DNA of 64,000 nt. It comes from Acidobacteriota bacterium. Lineage in GTDB: Bacteria; Acidobacteriota; Vicinamibacteria; Marinacidobacterales; Marinacidobacteraceae. A program made the translations under genes and the position numbers. Location: assembly GCA_022826195.1 (NCBI GenBank), contig JAJDVI010000085.1, positions 38,884 to 102,883 on the forward strand, read 5' to 3'. The stretch's first letter is position 1. The number at the start of each line of letters is the position of its first letter. The notes beneath the pieces were generated by a model that saw only the letters and a list, made by a program, of their open reading frames with translations, was not told the origin of the DNA and ran no database searches. Of this stretch, positions 36,486-48,753 are shown in pieces.

Positions 36486-37280
36486 TTGACCCCCTTCCGC
36501 TTCCCCGACCCACCCGCCGGCTTCCGCTGGCAGCCGCTCGGCCCCGGCGAACCGCTCGAAGCGCTCGCCTCCCGCCGCTTCCCGGCCCGCCACGGCTTCA
36601 CCTGCCGGGTCCGGACCCGGCAGGCGGACGCTCCGCCCCTCGGCGTCCGCGACAGTCTGGAAGCCGATCTGGACCTCCTCGAACGCGCCGCCGGCGTTCA
36701 GGCCGTGCACGCCCTGCGGCAGGTCCACGGCAACGATGTGCAGGTGCTCCGTCGCGCTGCGCGGCCGGACGCGCCGGCCGCCGGCGACGCGCTGGCAACC
36801 CTCATCCCCCGGACCGCCGTGGCGATCAAGGCCGCCGACTGCGTCCCGGTGCTCCTGACGGACCCGGTCTCCGGCGCGGTGGCCGGGGCTCACGCCGGTT
36901 GGCGCGGCACCCTGGTGCGGGTGGTCGAAGCAGCCGTCCGCGCGCTGGCTGCGGAAGCCGGTGCTCCCCCTTCGCGGCTCAGGGCCGTCATCGGCCCCGC
37001 GATCCGCGCCTGCTGCTTCGAGGTCGGACCCGAGGTGGTCTCCGCGTTCCGCGAGAAGGGACACGACGTGGACGGGTTTGCCCTCCCGCCACGGGCTGCC
37101 GGACGCCCCCACCTCGACCTGGTGCTCGCGAACCGCCTCCAACTCCTCACGGCGGGCCTGCCGGAGGACGGCATCGAGGACGCGGGGCTCTGCACCCGGT
37201 GCCAGCCGGCGTTCCACTCCTACCGGCGGGAGGGCCCGACCGTGGGACGCAACTGGTCGGTGGTCGTGGCCGGGCGGTAG
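36486..37280 (+). CDS. pgeF: PgeF-type laccase-domain protein (YfiH/YlmD family)
   Basis: This 264-residue protein belongs to the multicopper-polyphenol-oxidase-like (DUF152) family, whose E. coli member corrects peptidoglycan precursors carrying L-Ser in place of L-Ala. Conserved blocks are HALRQVHGNDV, AIKAADCVPVLLTDP, GAHAGWRGTLVRVVEAAV, IGPAIRACCFEVG and EDAGLCTRCQPAFHSYRREG. The His and Cys residues of these blocks form the metal site. The start is TTG 36486. Its place just after the dcw cluster is common in bacteria and fits a cell-wall quality role. Confidence 0.92.
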   Translation: MTPFRFPDPPAGFRWQPLGPGEPLEALASRRFPARHGFTCRVRTRQADAPPLGVRDSLEADLDLLERAAGVQAVHALRQVHGNDVQVLRRAARPDAPAAGDALATLIPRTAVAIKAADCVPVLLTDPVSGAVAGAHAGWRGTLVRVVEAAVRALAAEAGAPPSRLRAVIGPAIRACCFEVGPEVVSAFREKGHDVDGFALPPRAAGRPHLDLVLANRLQLLTAGLPEDGIEDAGLCTRCQPAFHSYRREGPTVGRNWSVVVAGR

Positions 37281-37339
37281 CCTCGCTCGTCCGGTCGTTC
37301 GCAATCGAGGCGGCACGCCATGGCGGCTTCCGCCGACTG

Positions 37340-37376
37340 ATAGGTCGTACCTATCACGTCGATAGACACAATGTCT
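37340..37376 (+). promoter_or_regulatory. OxyR-type operator upstream of katG
   Basis: The half-site ATAGGTCGTACCTAT at 37340-37354 matches the OxyR consensus ATAGnTnnnAnCTAT at every fixed base. After a 7-base spacer, ATAG at 37362 begins a second, degenerate half-site ending GTCT at 37376. The 22-bp period equals the tetramer-binding pattern known for E. coli OxyR. A TTGGAC hexamer at 37376-37381 touches the operator and could be the -35 box, with a weak CAGACT 18 bases on. This is 122 bases before the katG start. Confidence 0.85.
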
Positions 37377-37497
37377 TGGACGAATCAGCCGTCCGGCTTC
37401 AGACTGGTAGCACTCGAACCAGACTCGGAGCCGGGCCCGGGGAGCCGAAAGCGGCCCCGCGACTGCCCGACTGCCCACTCATCCGGAGACAGAACAA

Positions 37498-39723
<2,226 letters not shown>

Positions 39724-39735
39724 CCAGGACCGGAA

Positions 39736-39770
39736 GGGACGGCGGCGGCGCCCTCCGCGCCGCCGTTCCC
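39736..39770. terminator. Bidirectional terminator-like hairpin between katG and oxyR
   Basis: In the 47 bases between the two convergent stops, GGGACGGCGGCGGCG (39736-39750) pairs with GCGCCGCCGTTCCC (39757-39770) around a short loop, with one bulge. It is symmetrical enough to work in both directions. There is no long T run, though TT follows on the plus strand. Confidence 0.6.
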
Positions 39771-40676
39771 TTACGTCTTGCGGACCGCGCGCCGCACGGT
39801 CCGCGCGACCTCCCGCATGGCCTCGGCGGCCGCCGACTGCCGGCGCCAGGCGAGGATGACCGTGCGGTGCGGGACCGGCTGGGTCACCGGCTGCGTCCGG
39901 AGATCCGACCGCGGCGTCTCGGCCCGCACCGCCAGGCGAGGGAGGAGGGTGATCCCCATGCCCGCGGCGACCATCTGCACCAGGGTCGGCAGGCTCGTCG
40001 CGCGCACGCTGAGTTCCTCGACGCCGCGCCGGCTGCAGAATTCGATGACCTGGTCCCGGAAGCAGTGGCCCTCGTCGAGCAGGAGGATGCGCTCGCCCCG
40101 CAGGCGGCGGAAGGGAACGGGCGACGACGCCCGGCCAAGAGGATGGTCCGCCGGCGTCGCGAGAACGAACGGGTCGTTTTCGATGGTCTCGTAGTCGAGG
40201 TCCTCGACCCCGGCTTCCAGAGCGAGGAACCCGCCGTCGAGTTTTCCCTGGCGGATCCGGCGAACCAGGGCGCCGGTCTTCTCTTCCAGCCACGTCAGCG
40301 TGAGGCGCGGATGCTCCTCCCGCAGCACACGGGTGGCGGCCGGGAGCAGGTAGGGCCCGATGGTGGGGATCGCGCCGATCCGAAGCGTTCGGGCCAGAGG
40401 ATCCAGGAACTGGCCTGCGGCGCTCTGTACGTCGTCCACATCCGCGAGAACGCGCCGCATGCGTTGGATGAGTTCCGCACCCGCCGTCGTGATCAACACG
40501 CCGCGGCGATCCCGCTCGAACAGCTGCACCCCGAGCGCTTCCTCGAGTTCCCGGATCTGCGCGCTGAGGGAAGGCTGGGACACATGGCAGTGCTCCGCCG
40601 CCCGGCGAAAGCTGGACGCATCGGCGACCGCGACCGCGTACTGGATCTGCCGCAGGGTGAAGCTGCTGGGTTTCAT
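39771..40676 (-). CDS. oxyR: Peroxide-sensing LysR-type regulator OxyR
   Basis: A 301-residue LysR-family activator. The N-terminal helix-turn-helix is at about 18-45 (SSFRRAAEHCHVSQPSLSAQ). The sensor domain has DEGHCFRDQVIEFCSRRG with Cys205 and Cys214, the same nine-residue spacing as the redox pair Cys199/Cys208 of E. coli OxyR. H2O2 forms a disulphide between them and switches the tetramer to activation. It is convergent with katG, its likely target. An OxyR half-site lies seven bases before its own start, suggesting autoregulation. Confidence 0.95.
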   Translation of the reverse strand: MKPSSFTLRQIQYAVAVADASSFRRAAEHCHVSQPSLSAQIRELEEALGVQLFERDRRGVLITTAGAELIQRMRRVLADVDDVQSAAGQFLDPLARTLRIGAIPTIGPYLLPAATRVLREEHPRLTLTWLEEKTGALVRRIRQGKLDGGFLALEAGVEDLDYETIENDPFVLATPADHPLGRASSPVPFRRLRGERILLLDEGHCFRDQVIEFCSRRGVEELSVRATSLPTLVQMVAAGMGITLLPRLAVRAETPRSDLRTQPVTQPVPHRTVILAWRRQSAAAEAMREVARTVRRAVRKT

Positions 40677-40682
40677 CGGGTG

Positions 40683-40697
40683 ATAGGGAAGAACTAT
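40683..40697 (-). promoter_or_regulatory. OxyR half-site at the oxyR start
   Basis: ATAGGGAAGAACTAT fits ATAGnTnnnAnCTAT except for the T at position 6. It is only six bases upstream of the oxyR start codon on the minus strand. Binding there would block oxyR expression, the autorepression known for E. coli oxyR. No convincing second half-site was seen at the 22-bp period. Confidence 0.65.
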
Positions 40698-40710
40698 CAC
40701 AGAAGCGCCG

Positions 40711-40772
40711 TGCGCGGCGCGCCGGTTCTCCCGGTGGGGGTGCCGCGCGTGCCGGCTGAAGCCGGCGTTCCA
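40711..40772. repeat. Dispersed repeat, 62-bp long form
   Basis: Starts TGCGCGGCGCGCCGGTTCTC and ends with the palindrome GCCGGCT-GA-AGCCGGC (40751-40766) plus GTTCC. Nearly the same 62-64 bases occur at 56279-56342, with the palindrome changed to GCCGGTCT-GG-AGACCGGC. It lies between oxyR and the radical SAM gene. Confidence 0.7.
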
Positions 40773-40789
40773 GGCCGGCGTGCCCGGCG

Positions 40790-42475
40790 CTACGCCACCA
40801 GGCGGTCGGCCTTGGCGAGCTGGTCCTTGAGGAGGCTGTCCTTCATCCCGGTGTCCATGAAGCTCCAGGGGAGTTCCTCGTCGAGGTCCCGCTGCCGGTA
40901 GAGGTAGGCGTCCAGCGAGAGCCCGGCGTCCTTGAGGCTGCGGTTCAGGCCGCGGCCCTCGGCGAGCGCGAGGATCACCGGGGCGAGGCGGCGGTCGCCG
41001 AGCGCGAGGAGCGCCTGGAGCCGCTCCATGCGCGGGGACTTGCAGTGCGCCTCGACGCCGGAGAGGGCGCCCAGTTCGCGCTGCAGGTAGCGGATCCGGG
41101 AACTCAGGACCGGCAGCGGCGCCATGGGCCGCCACTGGAACGGCGTGCCCGGCTTCGGGATGAAGGGGTTGACGCTCGCGATGGTGCGGCCCCCGCGCCG
41201 CTTCGCCCGCACCAGGTCCCGGATGCGGCGCACGAGGGGCACGATGGCCTCCACGTCGGTATCGGTCTCGCCCGGGAGCCCCACCATCAGGTAGAGCTTC
41301 AGGTTCTCGACCCCGGCGTCGAGCAGAACCTGCGTCTTGTCGCAGATCTCGTCGTTGGTCACCCGCTTGTGGATGGCCTTGCGCAGCCGGTCCGTCCCCA
41401 CCTCCGGCGCGATGGCGACGGTCCGCTCCCCGCTCTCCGCGAGCGGCCGGGCGAACTCGTCCCGCACGTCCTCGAAGCGGATCGACGAGACGCTGACCCG
41501 GAACCCCTGGTCGCGGAGGTCCGAGACCAGCGGGACGATCTCCCGGTGCGCCCCCACCGCGGTCGAGACCAGCCCGATGCGGTCGGTGTGGGGGCGCGCG
41601 GTACGGGCGAGCGCCAGCAGCCGCTCCACCTCGAAGGACCGCTTCGGCAGGTAGTTGTAGCCGGCCCAGCAGAACCGGCAGAGCGTGGGGCAACCGCGCG
41701 ACACCTCGACCAGGAACTTGTCCGACATCTCGGTGTCCCGGGTGAGGATGTAGGTGGCGGGAGGCGGGAACCGGGCGTCCTTGCCCATGCGGGCCCGCAC
41801 CACCGGGTGTCCGTCGTGGATCCGGCGATGGAGCACGCGGCCGTCGGGCGCGTATTCGACCTCGTGGGTGGCGGGCACGTAGAACCCGGACTCCCCGGCG
41901 AGACCCCGGAGGCGCTGCTCGCGGGTCTCGGCCTGCAGGACGTCGGTGAGAGCCGGGAGCAGCGCCTCCGCTTCGCCCACGCCGAACGCGTCCACGAACG
42001 GGGCGAGCGGCTCCGGATTCAGGAAGGTGACCGGACCGCCGGCGATCACCAGCGGATCCCGGGCGGTCCGGTCCGCCGCCAGCGCGGGGATCCCCGCGAG
42101 CTGCAGCATCTCGACCAGATGGACCAGATCGGGTTCGAAGGTGATCGAGAACGCCACCACGTCGAAGCTGCGGACCGGGCTGCCGGTCTCGAGCGTGCGC
42201 AGGGCGAGTCCGGTCCTCCGGTACTCGTCCATTTCGGCCCGGTCGGGAAGGAAGAACCGCTCGCTCACCGTGTCGGGCAGGAGGTGGAAGAAGCGGTGCA
42301 CCGCCTGGAAGCCCACGTTGGACATCCCGAGCGCGTAGCGGTTCGGATAACCGACGGCGATCCGGAGCCCGCCCGCGCCGGACGCCACCGGAACCGGGAA
42401 GCCGGTGTCCGGCCCCTCGAGCCAGGTTTCCCGGGCGCGCCGTCGCTCGGCCCGCTCGTGGAGGACTCGGCTCAT
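40790..42475 (-). CDS. B12-binding-type radical SAM protein (TIGR03960-like)
   Basis: A 561-residue protein. The N-terminal half has a B12-binding-like Rossmann layout (GLRIAVGYPNRYALGMSNVG, FDVVAFSITFEPDLVHLVEM, PLVIAGGPVTFLNPEPLAPF). The radical SAM cluster motif is SRGCPTLCRFC (CxxxCxxC, about residues 262-269). Later are IAPEVGTDRLRKAIHKRV, LKLYLMVGLPGETD and FIPKPGTPFQW. The family is widespread and often sits beside a DUF2344 protein, which is not found here. Substrate is unknown. The start ATG 42475 overlaps the preceding zinc-ribbon gene by four bases, so the two are co-translated. Confidence 0.9.
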   Translation of the reverse strand: MSRVLHERAERRRARETWLEGPDTGFPVPVASGAGGLRIAVGYPNRYALGMSNVGFQAVHRFFHLLPDTVSERFFLPDRAEMDEYRRTGLALRTLETGSPVRSFDVVAFSITFEPDLVHLVEMLQLAGIPALAADRTARDPLVIAGGPVTFLNPEPLAPFVDAFGVGEAEALLPALTDVLQAETREQRLRGLAGESGFYVPATHEVEYAPDGRVLHRRIHDGHPVVRARMGKDARFPPPATYILTRDTEMSDKFLVEVSRGCPTLCRFCWAGYNYLPKRSFEVERLLALARTARPHTDRIGLVSTAVGAHREIVPLVSDLRDQGFRVSVSSIRFEDVRDEFARPLAESGERTVAIAPEVGTDRLRKAIHKRVTNDEICDKTQVLLDAGVENLKLYLMVGLPGETDTDVEAIVPLVRRIRDLVRAKRRGGRTIASVNPFIPKPGTPFQWRPMAPLPVLSSRIRYLQRELGALSGVEAHCKSPRMERLQALLALGDRRLAPVILALAEGRGLNRSLKDAGLSLDAYLYRQRDLDEELPWSFMDTGMKDSLLKDQLAKADRLVA

Positions 42476-43197
42476 GCCGACTTCGAAACCGGTTCCGCTT
42501 CGAAGAACAGGATGCGGGCGCAGGTTTCGCAGGCGTGGATCGAGTGATCCGCGTGGATTTCCTCGAGGAGTTGAGGCCGGAGGCGCACGTTGCACGCCGA
42601 GCAGCGCTCGTCCCTGATGGGGGCCACGGCCACGCCGTGCCGGGCTCCCCGGATCCGCTCGTAGCGGGCCGCGATCTCCTCGGAGAGCGCGGCGAAGGAA
42701 GCCGCCCGCCGCTGCCGGAGCTGGTCGCGCCTTGCTTCCTCCTTCCGGGCCTGGGCCCGGATTTCGGTCTTCTGCGCTTCCAGCACGGTGCTGCGCTCGT
42801 CGAAGGTCCGCTTGCGCTCGGCGAGCTTCGCCTCCAGCTCGTCGGCCTTCTCCATCAGGGCGAGGATCCGGTCCTCGATCGTCCCGATCCTGGCCTTCGT
42901 GCTGGCGATCTGTTTCTGGAGTCCCTTGTATTCCTCGTTGCTGCGGGCCCCGAGCAACTGGTCGCCGTACTTCTCCACGCTCGCCTCGGCCTCTTCGAGT
43001 TCGGTCTCGGCGTGGCGGCGCTCGGCCGCGGTCTGGCGGAGTTCCTCCTCCACCGCCTGGACGTGCGATCGCGCCGCCTCGATCTCCGCGTCGATTCCCT
43101 CGAGAGCGCCCGGCACCCGTGCGAGTTCGCGATCGCAGGCCGCGAGCCGTATATCGAAGCCCTGAACTTCCCGGAGCGTCGCCAGCTCGGGAAGCAT
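42472..43197 (-). CDS. Coiled-coil zinc-ribbon protein (C4-type, CT398-like)
   Basis: A 241-residue protein. Residues 10 to about 180 form a long antiparallel coiled coil (ARSHVQAVEEELRQTAAERR, LGARSNEEYKGLQKQIASTK). A C-terminal zinc ribbon follows with CSACNVRLRP and CETCARILFF. This is the C4-type zinc-ribbon family typified by Chlamydia CT398 and Mycobacterium Rv2229c; some members contact sigma-54 or secretion parts. The start is ATG 43197; an open frame reaches 43293 but would run to the tRNA. It lies 88 bases downstream of the tRNA. Confidence 0.9.
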   Translation of the reverse strand: MLPELATLREVQGFDIRLAACDRELARVPGALEGIDAEIEAARSHVQAVEEELRQTAAERRHAETELEEAEASVEKYGDQLLGARSNEEYKGLQKQIASTKARIGTIEDRILALMEKADELEAKLAERKRTFDERSTVLEAQKTEIRAQARKEEARRDQLRQRRAASFAALSEEIAARYERIRGARHGVAVAPIRDERCSACNVRLRPQLLEEIHADHSIHACETCARILFFEAEPVSKSA

Positions 43198-43284
43198 GGG
43201 CTCAAGCGTCCCCGGGAGGAGCGCTGCGGGCAACTCGGGGCCGGCGGAGGAGCCAGCCGGGCACGGTGCTGAAACTCCGGCCGG

Positions 43285-43357
43285 TGGGCCCACCAGGACT
43301 TGAACCTGGGACCAACCGGTTATGAGCCGGCCGCTCTGACCACTGAGCTATGGGCCC
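43285..43357 (-). tRNA. tRNA with CAT anticodon, probably tRNA-Ile2
   Basis: A complete 73-nt cloverleaf on the minus strand, without encoded CCA. The acceptor GGGCCCA pairs with TGGGCCC, followed by discriminator A. The D arm is GCTC-AGTGGTCA-GAGC and the anticodon arm GCCGG-CTCATAA-CCGGT. The variable loop is TGGTC and the T arm CCAGG-TTCAAGT-CCTGG. The CAT anticodon allows Met, initiator Met or Ile2. The fully paired acceptor excludes a typical initiator. The TTGGTC segment after the anticodon stem resembles bacterial Ile2 (read as AUA after TilS modification) more than elongator Met. Confidence 0.93.
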
Positions 43358-43383
43358 GGCCTGACGAGGGGACCCGGCGCCGC

Positions 43384-45132
<1,749 letters not shown>

Positions 45133-45439
45133 CGTTGATCCTCCGGGGGAGTCCTCTGAACCGGCGCCTAACAGGCCGTCCGGGATCTCGGCTCCGCGCG
45201 GGAAAGGTGGTCGGCCGGCGAACTGGCGTTCACCGGCCCGGTCATTCGGTTCGCCGCGCCCCGGTACAGACGGATTCCACAAACTCTCCAGAATGGCAAT
45301 TCCCGGCGGGAACGGACAGCGGGGGCGGGCAAGTTCGGATCGGTCCGGCGTTCAGCCCGCTCGTTCGCCGGCCGGGCGACGCCAAACAGCAACCCGGCAC
45401 TCTAGCATGGGATGGGGCTTCCGGACCCGCCGCCGAAGG
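45133..45439. other. 307-bp gap between dnaG and rpoD
   Basis: I see no gene here. It holds the rpoD ribosome site and several GC-rich inverted stretches. On the minus strand a TAGAGT hexamer near 45400 is a weak -10 candidate without a clear -35 box. The length suggests that rpoD has its own promoter. Confidence 0.4.
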
Positions 45440-47236
45440 TCAGGCGCCGCGACCCGGCGGCGGCGAACCGCGCCGCAGCCGGTCGATCTCCTCGCTGATC
45501 CGCTGCAGTTCCGTGAGGGCGGCGAGCGCTTCGTCGCCCCCGGCGCGGACGACGCCGCGGAGCCTTGCCTGCCGGTCGCGCATCCTCGGCAGCCGCAGTG
45601 CGTCGAGGCAATCCCCGGGGCTCTGCTTCTCCATGTTGAGACTCACCGGGTGCTCCAGGATCTCGATCAGGAGCTGCTGTCCGTCGGTGGGTTCGCCGGC
45701 GAGCAACTCCTGGATCCGGTCCGCGAGTCGCGGGCCACCCCCCTCGGCGGCCTGCTTCAGGTCGAGCAGCAGGTCCGAACTGACGAACCCCTCGAGATCC
45801 TCGGGTTCCGCCGCCCCAAGGACCGTGGCTGCCTTGTCGGGTCGGGCGTCCGCCCAGCGGATCAGATCGCGTTCGGCCGGGGTGGGTGAGCGCCGGGGCG
45901 CGGGGGGGTCGGAGCCATCGGCGGATCCGTCGCTCGTTCGCACTGGTCTCCTGTCGGTGGGCTGGCTCTGGAGCCGCTCCATCTCCTGCCAGGCGCTCTC
46001 CAGCGAGAAACCGAGCGATCCCGCGGCGTCGGTGAGCCATTCCTCGCGTTCCAGCCGGTTCGGAGCGCGGGCGATGATCTCGAGGACTTCCCGGACTGCG
46101 GCGGCGCCTCCGCCACCGGAGCGGGCCCGCGGCCGGGCCTCTTCGACCAGGAACTCCACGAACGCCGGAGCCGTGCGGATCGCCTCCCGGAATGCGTCCG
46201 CGCCGTCTTCGCGGATGATGTCGTCCGGGTCGCGACCCCCGGAGAGGGGCGCCACCCGCACCCGGAGCTGGGCCTCGAGCAGGATGGGAAGGCTCGCGAG
46301 GGTGGCGCGCCTTCCCCCGGCGTCGGCGTCGAAGGCGAGGACGACGTCGCGGGTCTGGGCCGCGAGGAGCTTCGCGTGATCGGGCGTGAGGGCCGTGCCG
46401 CAGACGGCGACGGCGCCGCCGATCCCCGCCTGCCACGCCGAGAGGCAGTCGAAGTAGCCCTCGAACAGGATGGCGGAGCGTTCCCGGCGGATGGTGCTCC
46501 GCGCCCGGTGCAGTCCGTAGAGGACGGAGCGCTTCCGGTAGATGGGGCTGTCGGGGCTGTTGATGTACTTCGGTTCGGACCCGTCGAGGCTCCGGCCCGC
46601 GAAGCCGGCCGCGCGTCCCTGGCTGTCGAAGATGGGAACGATCAGGCGGTTCCGGAAGAAGTCGAGGTGTCCGCCGCGCTGCGACTCGCGGGCGAGACCC
46701 GCTTCGACCAGGGTGGCCCGGTCGATGCCGGACTTCGCGAGGCTGGTCGTGAGGTCGTCCCAGCGGTCCGGGGCGAACCCGAGGCCGTACTCGGCGATCG
46801 TGTCCTCCCCGAGTCCGCGCTTCCTGAGATAGGCGCGCGCCGGGTATCCGGCCTCGCTCCGCAGCGCCCGCTGGTAGAAGTCGAGCGCCTTCCGGTTGGC
46901 GCCCCGGAGCCGTTCGTCGCGCGAGAACTTCTTCGGATCGGTCTCGGGGATCGGGATTCCGGCGCGCCGCGCCAGTTGGTGGAGGGCTTCCACGAAGGAC
47001 AGCCCCTCGCGCTTCATCAGGAACCCGAAGACGTCCCCGCTCTCCTTGCAGCCGAAACAGTGGAAGAAACCCCGCTCCGCGTTGACGTGGAAGGAGGGGG
47101 CGGTCTCGTTGTGGAACGGGCAGAGCCCCGTGAACCGGCCGGTCCCCGCGGGACGAAGCGCGACCGCCTCCCCGATGACGTCGACGATGTCGTTCGAGTC
47201 CCGGACCTGATCCCGGAACGCCTCCCGTCCGGTCAT
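45440..47236 (-). CDS. dnaG: DNA primase DnaG
   Basis: A 598-residue primase that lays RNA primers at the replication fork. The CHC2 zinc-binding domain has LCPFH and FHCFGCKESGDVFGF (about 38-70). The catalytic core starts near 115 (LRGANRKALDFYQRAL). The TOPRIM region has ILFEGYFDCLSAWQAG and VVLAFDADAGGRRA, then GRDPDDIIREDG. The C-terminal 150 residues are the helicase-binding domain, here with a Pro/Arg-rich linker at about 425-450. It belongs to the macromolecular-synthesis cluster with rpoD; rpsU is absent and a VapBC pair lies upstream. Confidence 0.96.
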   Translation of the reverse strand: MTGREAFRDQVRDSNDIVDVIGEAVALRPAGTGRFTGLCPFHNETAPSFHVNAERGFFHCFGCKESGDVFGFLMKREGLSFVEALHQLARRAGIPIPETDPKKFSRDERLRGANRKALDFYQRALRSEAGYPARAYLRKRGLGEDTIAEYGLGFAPDRWDDLTTSLAKSGIDRATLVEAGLARESQRGGHLDFFRNRLIVPIFDSQGRAAGFAGRSLDGSEPKYINSPDSPIYRKRSVLYGLHRARSTIRRERSAILFEGYFDCLSAWQAGIGGAVAVCGTALTPDHAKLLAAQTRDVVLAFDADAGGRRATLASLPILLEAQLRVRVAPLSGGRDPDDIIREDGADAFREAIRTAPAFVEFLVEEARPRARSGGGGAAAVREVLEIIARAPNRLEREEWLTDAAGSLGFSLESAWQEMERLQSQPTDRRPVRTSDGSADGSDPPAPRRSPTPAERDLIRWADARPDKAATVLGAAEPEDLEGFVSSDLLLDLKQAAEGGGPRLADRIQELLAGEPTDGQQLLIEILEHPVSLNMEKQSPGDCLDALRLPRMRDRQARLRGVVRAGGDEALAALTELQRISEEIDRLRRGSPPPGRGA

Positions 47237-47265
47237 TTCGTCAGGTCACCTCCAGCGGGTCCGGG

Positions 47266-47649
47266 TCATGCTCCGGGAAGGCCGAGGGCAGCCAGACGAT
47301 CAAAGTCCGTGTCCGCCGATTCGAGCGCAACACCGTGGCGGTGGGCACAGGCGGCGATCGCGATATCCGGTGCGGGGACGGTCACGCCCCGGGAGCGCGC
47401 CCGACGCGCAATCCCGCAGGCGGTGTCCCACACCTCGTCATCCATCGGCAGGGACAAGAGCACGTCCTCGAACCGGCGCAGCACCTGCTGCTCGCGCTCC
47501 CCGCGGGCGCCGTTCCAGAGTTCCAGTCGCACGATGGGACACCAGCAGGCCTCTCCGGCACGCAGCGCAGCTTCGACCCGCCGCCGGGCGTCGGCATCGC
47601 CCTGAGGCCTGAGCAGGTGGATCCAGGACGAGCTGTCAATCAGAATCAA
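47266..47649 (-). CDS. vapC: VapC-type PIN-domain toxin
   Basis: This 127-residue PIN-domain ribonuclease has the acidic active-site residues in place: ILIDSSSWIHLL (Asp5), the glutamate in VRLELWNGARG, and PAPDIAIAACA plus DTDFDRLA toward the end. VapC toxins cut tRNA or rRNA with magnesium. The start overlaps the antitoxin end by 14 bases. It ends 29 bases before the dnaG start in the same orientation, so read-through into dnaG is possible. Confidence 0.88.
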   Translation of the reverse strand: MILIDSSSWIHLLRPQGDADARRRVEAALRAGEACWCPIVRLELWNGARGEREQQVLRRFEDVLLSLPMDDEVWDTACGIARRARSRGVTVPAPDIAIAACAHRHGVALESADTDFDRLAALGLPGA

Positions 47650-47860
47650 TGGACTTTTCCCGGCGCCACCGCTCGGCCCGCAGCTCTTCCACCGTCATCA
47701 GGTCGGGGCAGGTGCCGGCATACTGGATGAGTTCGGCCATGCGACGGCGCTGGTTGAAGTCGGCCAACGCAGTGACTACCGCTTCCCGTTTGGTCTTCGC
47801 TCGAGTGAACCGGAGGGCATCCGTTAGCTCCTCTTCGGGAATATCAATTGTGGTTTTCAT
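47636..47860 (-). CDS. vapB: VapB-type antitoxin
   Basis: This 74-residue protein starts MKTTIDIPEEELTDALRFTR, a ribbon-helix-helix-like N-terminus of the DUF2191/VapB group, followed by AKTKREAVVTALADFNQRRR. The C-terminal half (MTVEELRAERWRREKS) should wrap the VapC active site. It overlaps the toxin gene by 14 bases, which is typical. A TACAAT hexamer just upstream on the minus strand could be its -10 box, giving a very short or absent leader. Confidence 0.88.
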   Translation of the reverse strand: MKTTIDIPEEELTDALRFTRAKTKREAVVTALADFNQRRRMAELIQYAGTCPDLMTVEELRAERWRREKSIDSD

Positions 47861-47887
47861 GAATCCAATTGTAACCCATAAGGATTC
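47861..47887. promoter_or_regulatory. Inverted repeat at the vapB start, possible operator
   Basis: GAATCC at 47861-47866 and its complement GGATTC at 47882-47887 flank an AT-rich stretch immediately before the vapB start. VapBC complexes repress their own promoters through such repeats, so this is a reasonable operator candidate. The arms are only six bases, so chance cannot be ruled out. Confidence 0.45.
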
Positions 47888-47949
47888 CTTCGTACTCTGA
47901 TCTTGCGTATTCCGCGCCTGATCGGCGGACGTGCCACACTCCCCGGCCG

Positions 47950-48753
47950 ATGAATGACGAGACCCTGCGCCGCCTGCTGGACGGCGTTGCGGCGGGCGAC
48001 GTGACGCCCGGCGAGGCGGCGCGGCGGTTGCGCTTTCCGTTCGAAACCATCGGCGAGGACGGCGAGACGCCCTTCGCGCGCCTCGACCACCACCGGGAAC
48101 TCCGGCGCGGCTTCCCCGAGGTGGTGCTGGCGGAAGGAAAGACTGCCGAGCAGGTGGTGGAGATCGTTCGCGCGCTCCGGGAGACCGCCGGTCAGACGCT
48201 CGTCACCCGAGCGGCCCTCGAGACCGCGAAGGCCGTCCGGGAGGCGGTCCCGGACGCGGTCTGGCATGCCGAGGCGCGGGCCATCGTGGTCTCGCGAACG
48301 GCCCCCGAGCCGACGGGCGCCCGCATCGGAGTGGTGTCGGCCGGAACCTCCGACATCCCGGTGGCCGAGGAAGCCGCGCTGACGGCGGAACTCATGGGCG
48401 CCGAAGTCCGGCGGACCTTCGACATCGGCGTCGCGGGCATCCAGCGGCTGCTCACCGAGGCCGCGACCTTCCGCTCGCTCCACGCGATGGTGGTGGTCGC
48501 CGGCATGGAGGCGGCGCTCGCGCCGGTGGTGGCGGGCCTCGCGCCGTGCCCGATCGTCGCGGTCCCCACGTCCACGGGCTACGGGGCTTCGTGGGGAGGG
48601 CTCACGGCGCTGCTCTCCCTGCTCAACAGCTGCGCCCCCGGGGTCACCGTGGTCAACATCGACAACGGGTTCGGCGCCGGCTACGCCGCGGCGCTCTCGG
48701 TGGCGCATTTCCGGCGGCTCGAGGCCGAAGGCGAACCCCCGTCCGGCGGCTGA
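47950..48753 (+). CDS. larB: Pyridinium-3,5-biscarboxylate synthase LarB
   Basis: A 267-residue protein. It carboxylates nicotinate adenine dinucleotide, the first step of the nickel-pincer cofactor of lactate racemase. The PurE-like C-terminal half has GVVSAGTSDIPVAEEAALTA, AMVVVAGMEAALAPVVAGLA, PIVAVPTSTGYGASWGG and VVNIDNGFGAGYAAAL. The N-terminal part has LDHHRELRRGFPEVVLAEGK. larC, larE and larA are not in the window, so the rest of the pathway, if any, lies elsewhere. Its 3-prime end overlaps the convergent glycosyltransferase gene by 73 bases. Confidence 0.93.
   Translation: MNDETLRRLLDGVAAGDVTPGEAARRLRFPFETIGEDGETPFARLDHHRELRRGFPEVVLAEGKTAEQVVEIVRALRETAGQTLVTRAALETAKAVREAVPDAVWHAEARAIVVSRTAPEPTGARIGVVSAGTSDIPVAEEAALTAELMGAEVRRTFDIGVAGIQRLLTEAATFRSLHAMVVVAGMEAALAPVVAGLAPCPIVAVPTSTGYGASWGGLTALLSLLNSCAPGVTVVNIDNGFGAGYAAALSVAHFRRLEAEGEPPSGG

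Noticed and set aside
45168..45392. A 74-codon minus-strand frame between dnaG and rpoD
   Set aside because: Arg/Pro/Ala-rich, no motif, and placed over the likely rpoD promoter.
47266..47860. VapBC considered as part of a mobile island
   Set aside because: No integrase, transposase, direct repeat or attachment site was seen around it, so transfer is not supported by the sequence.
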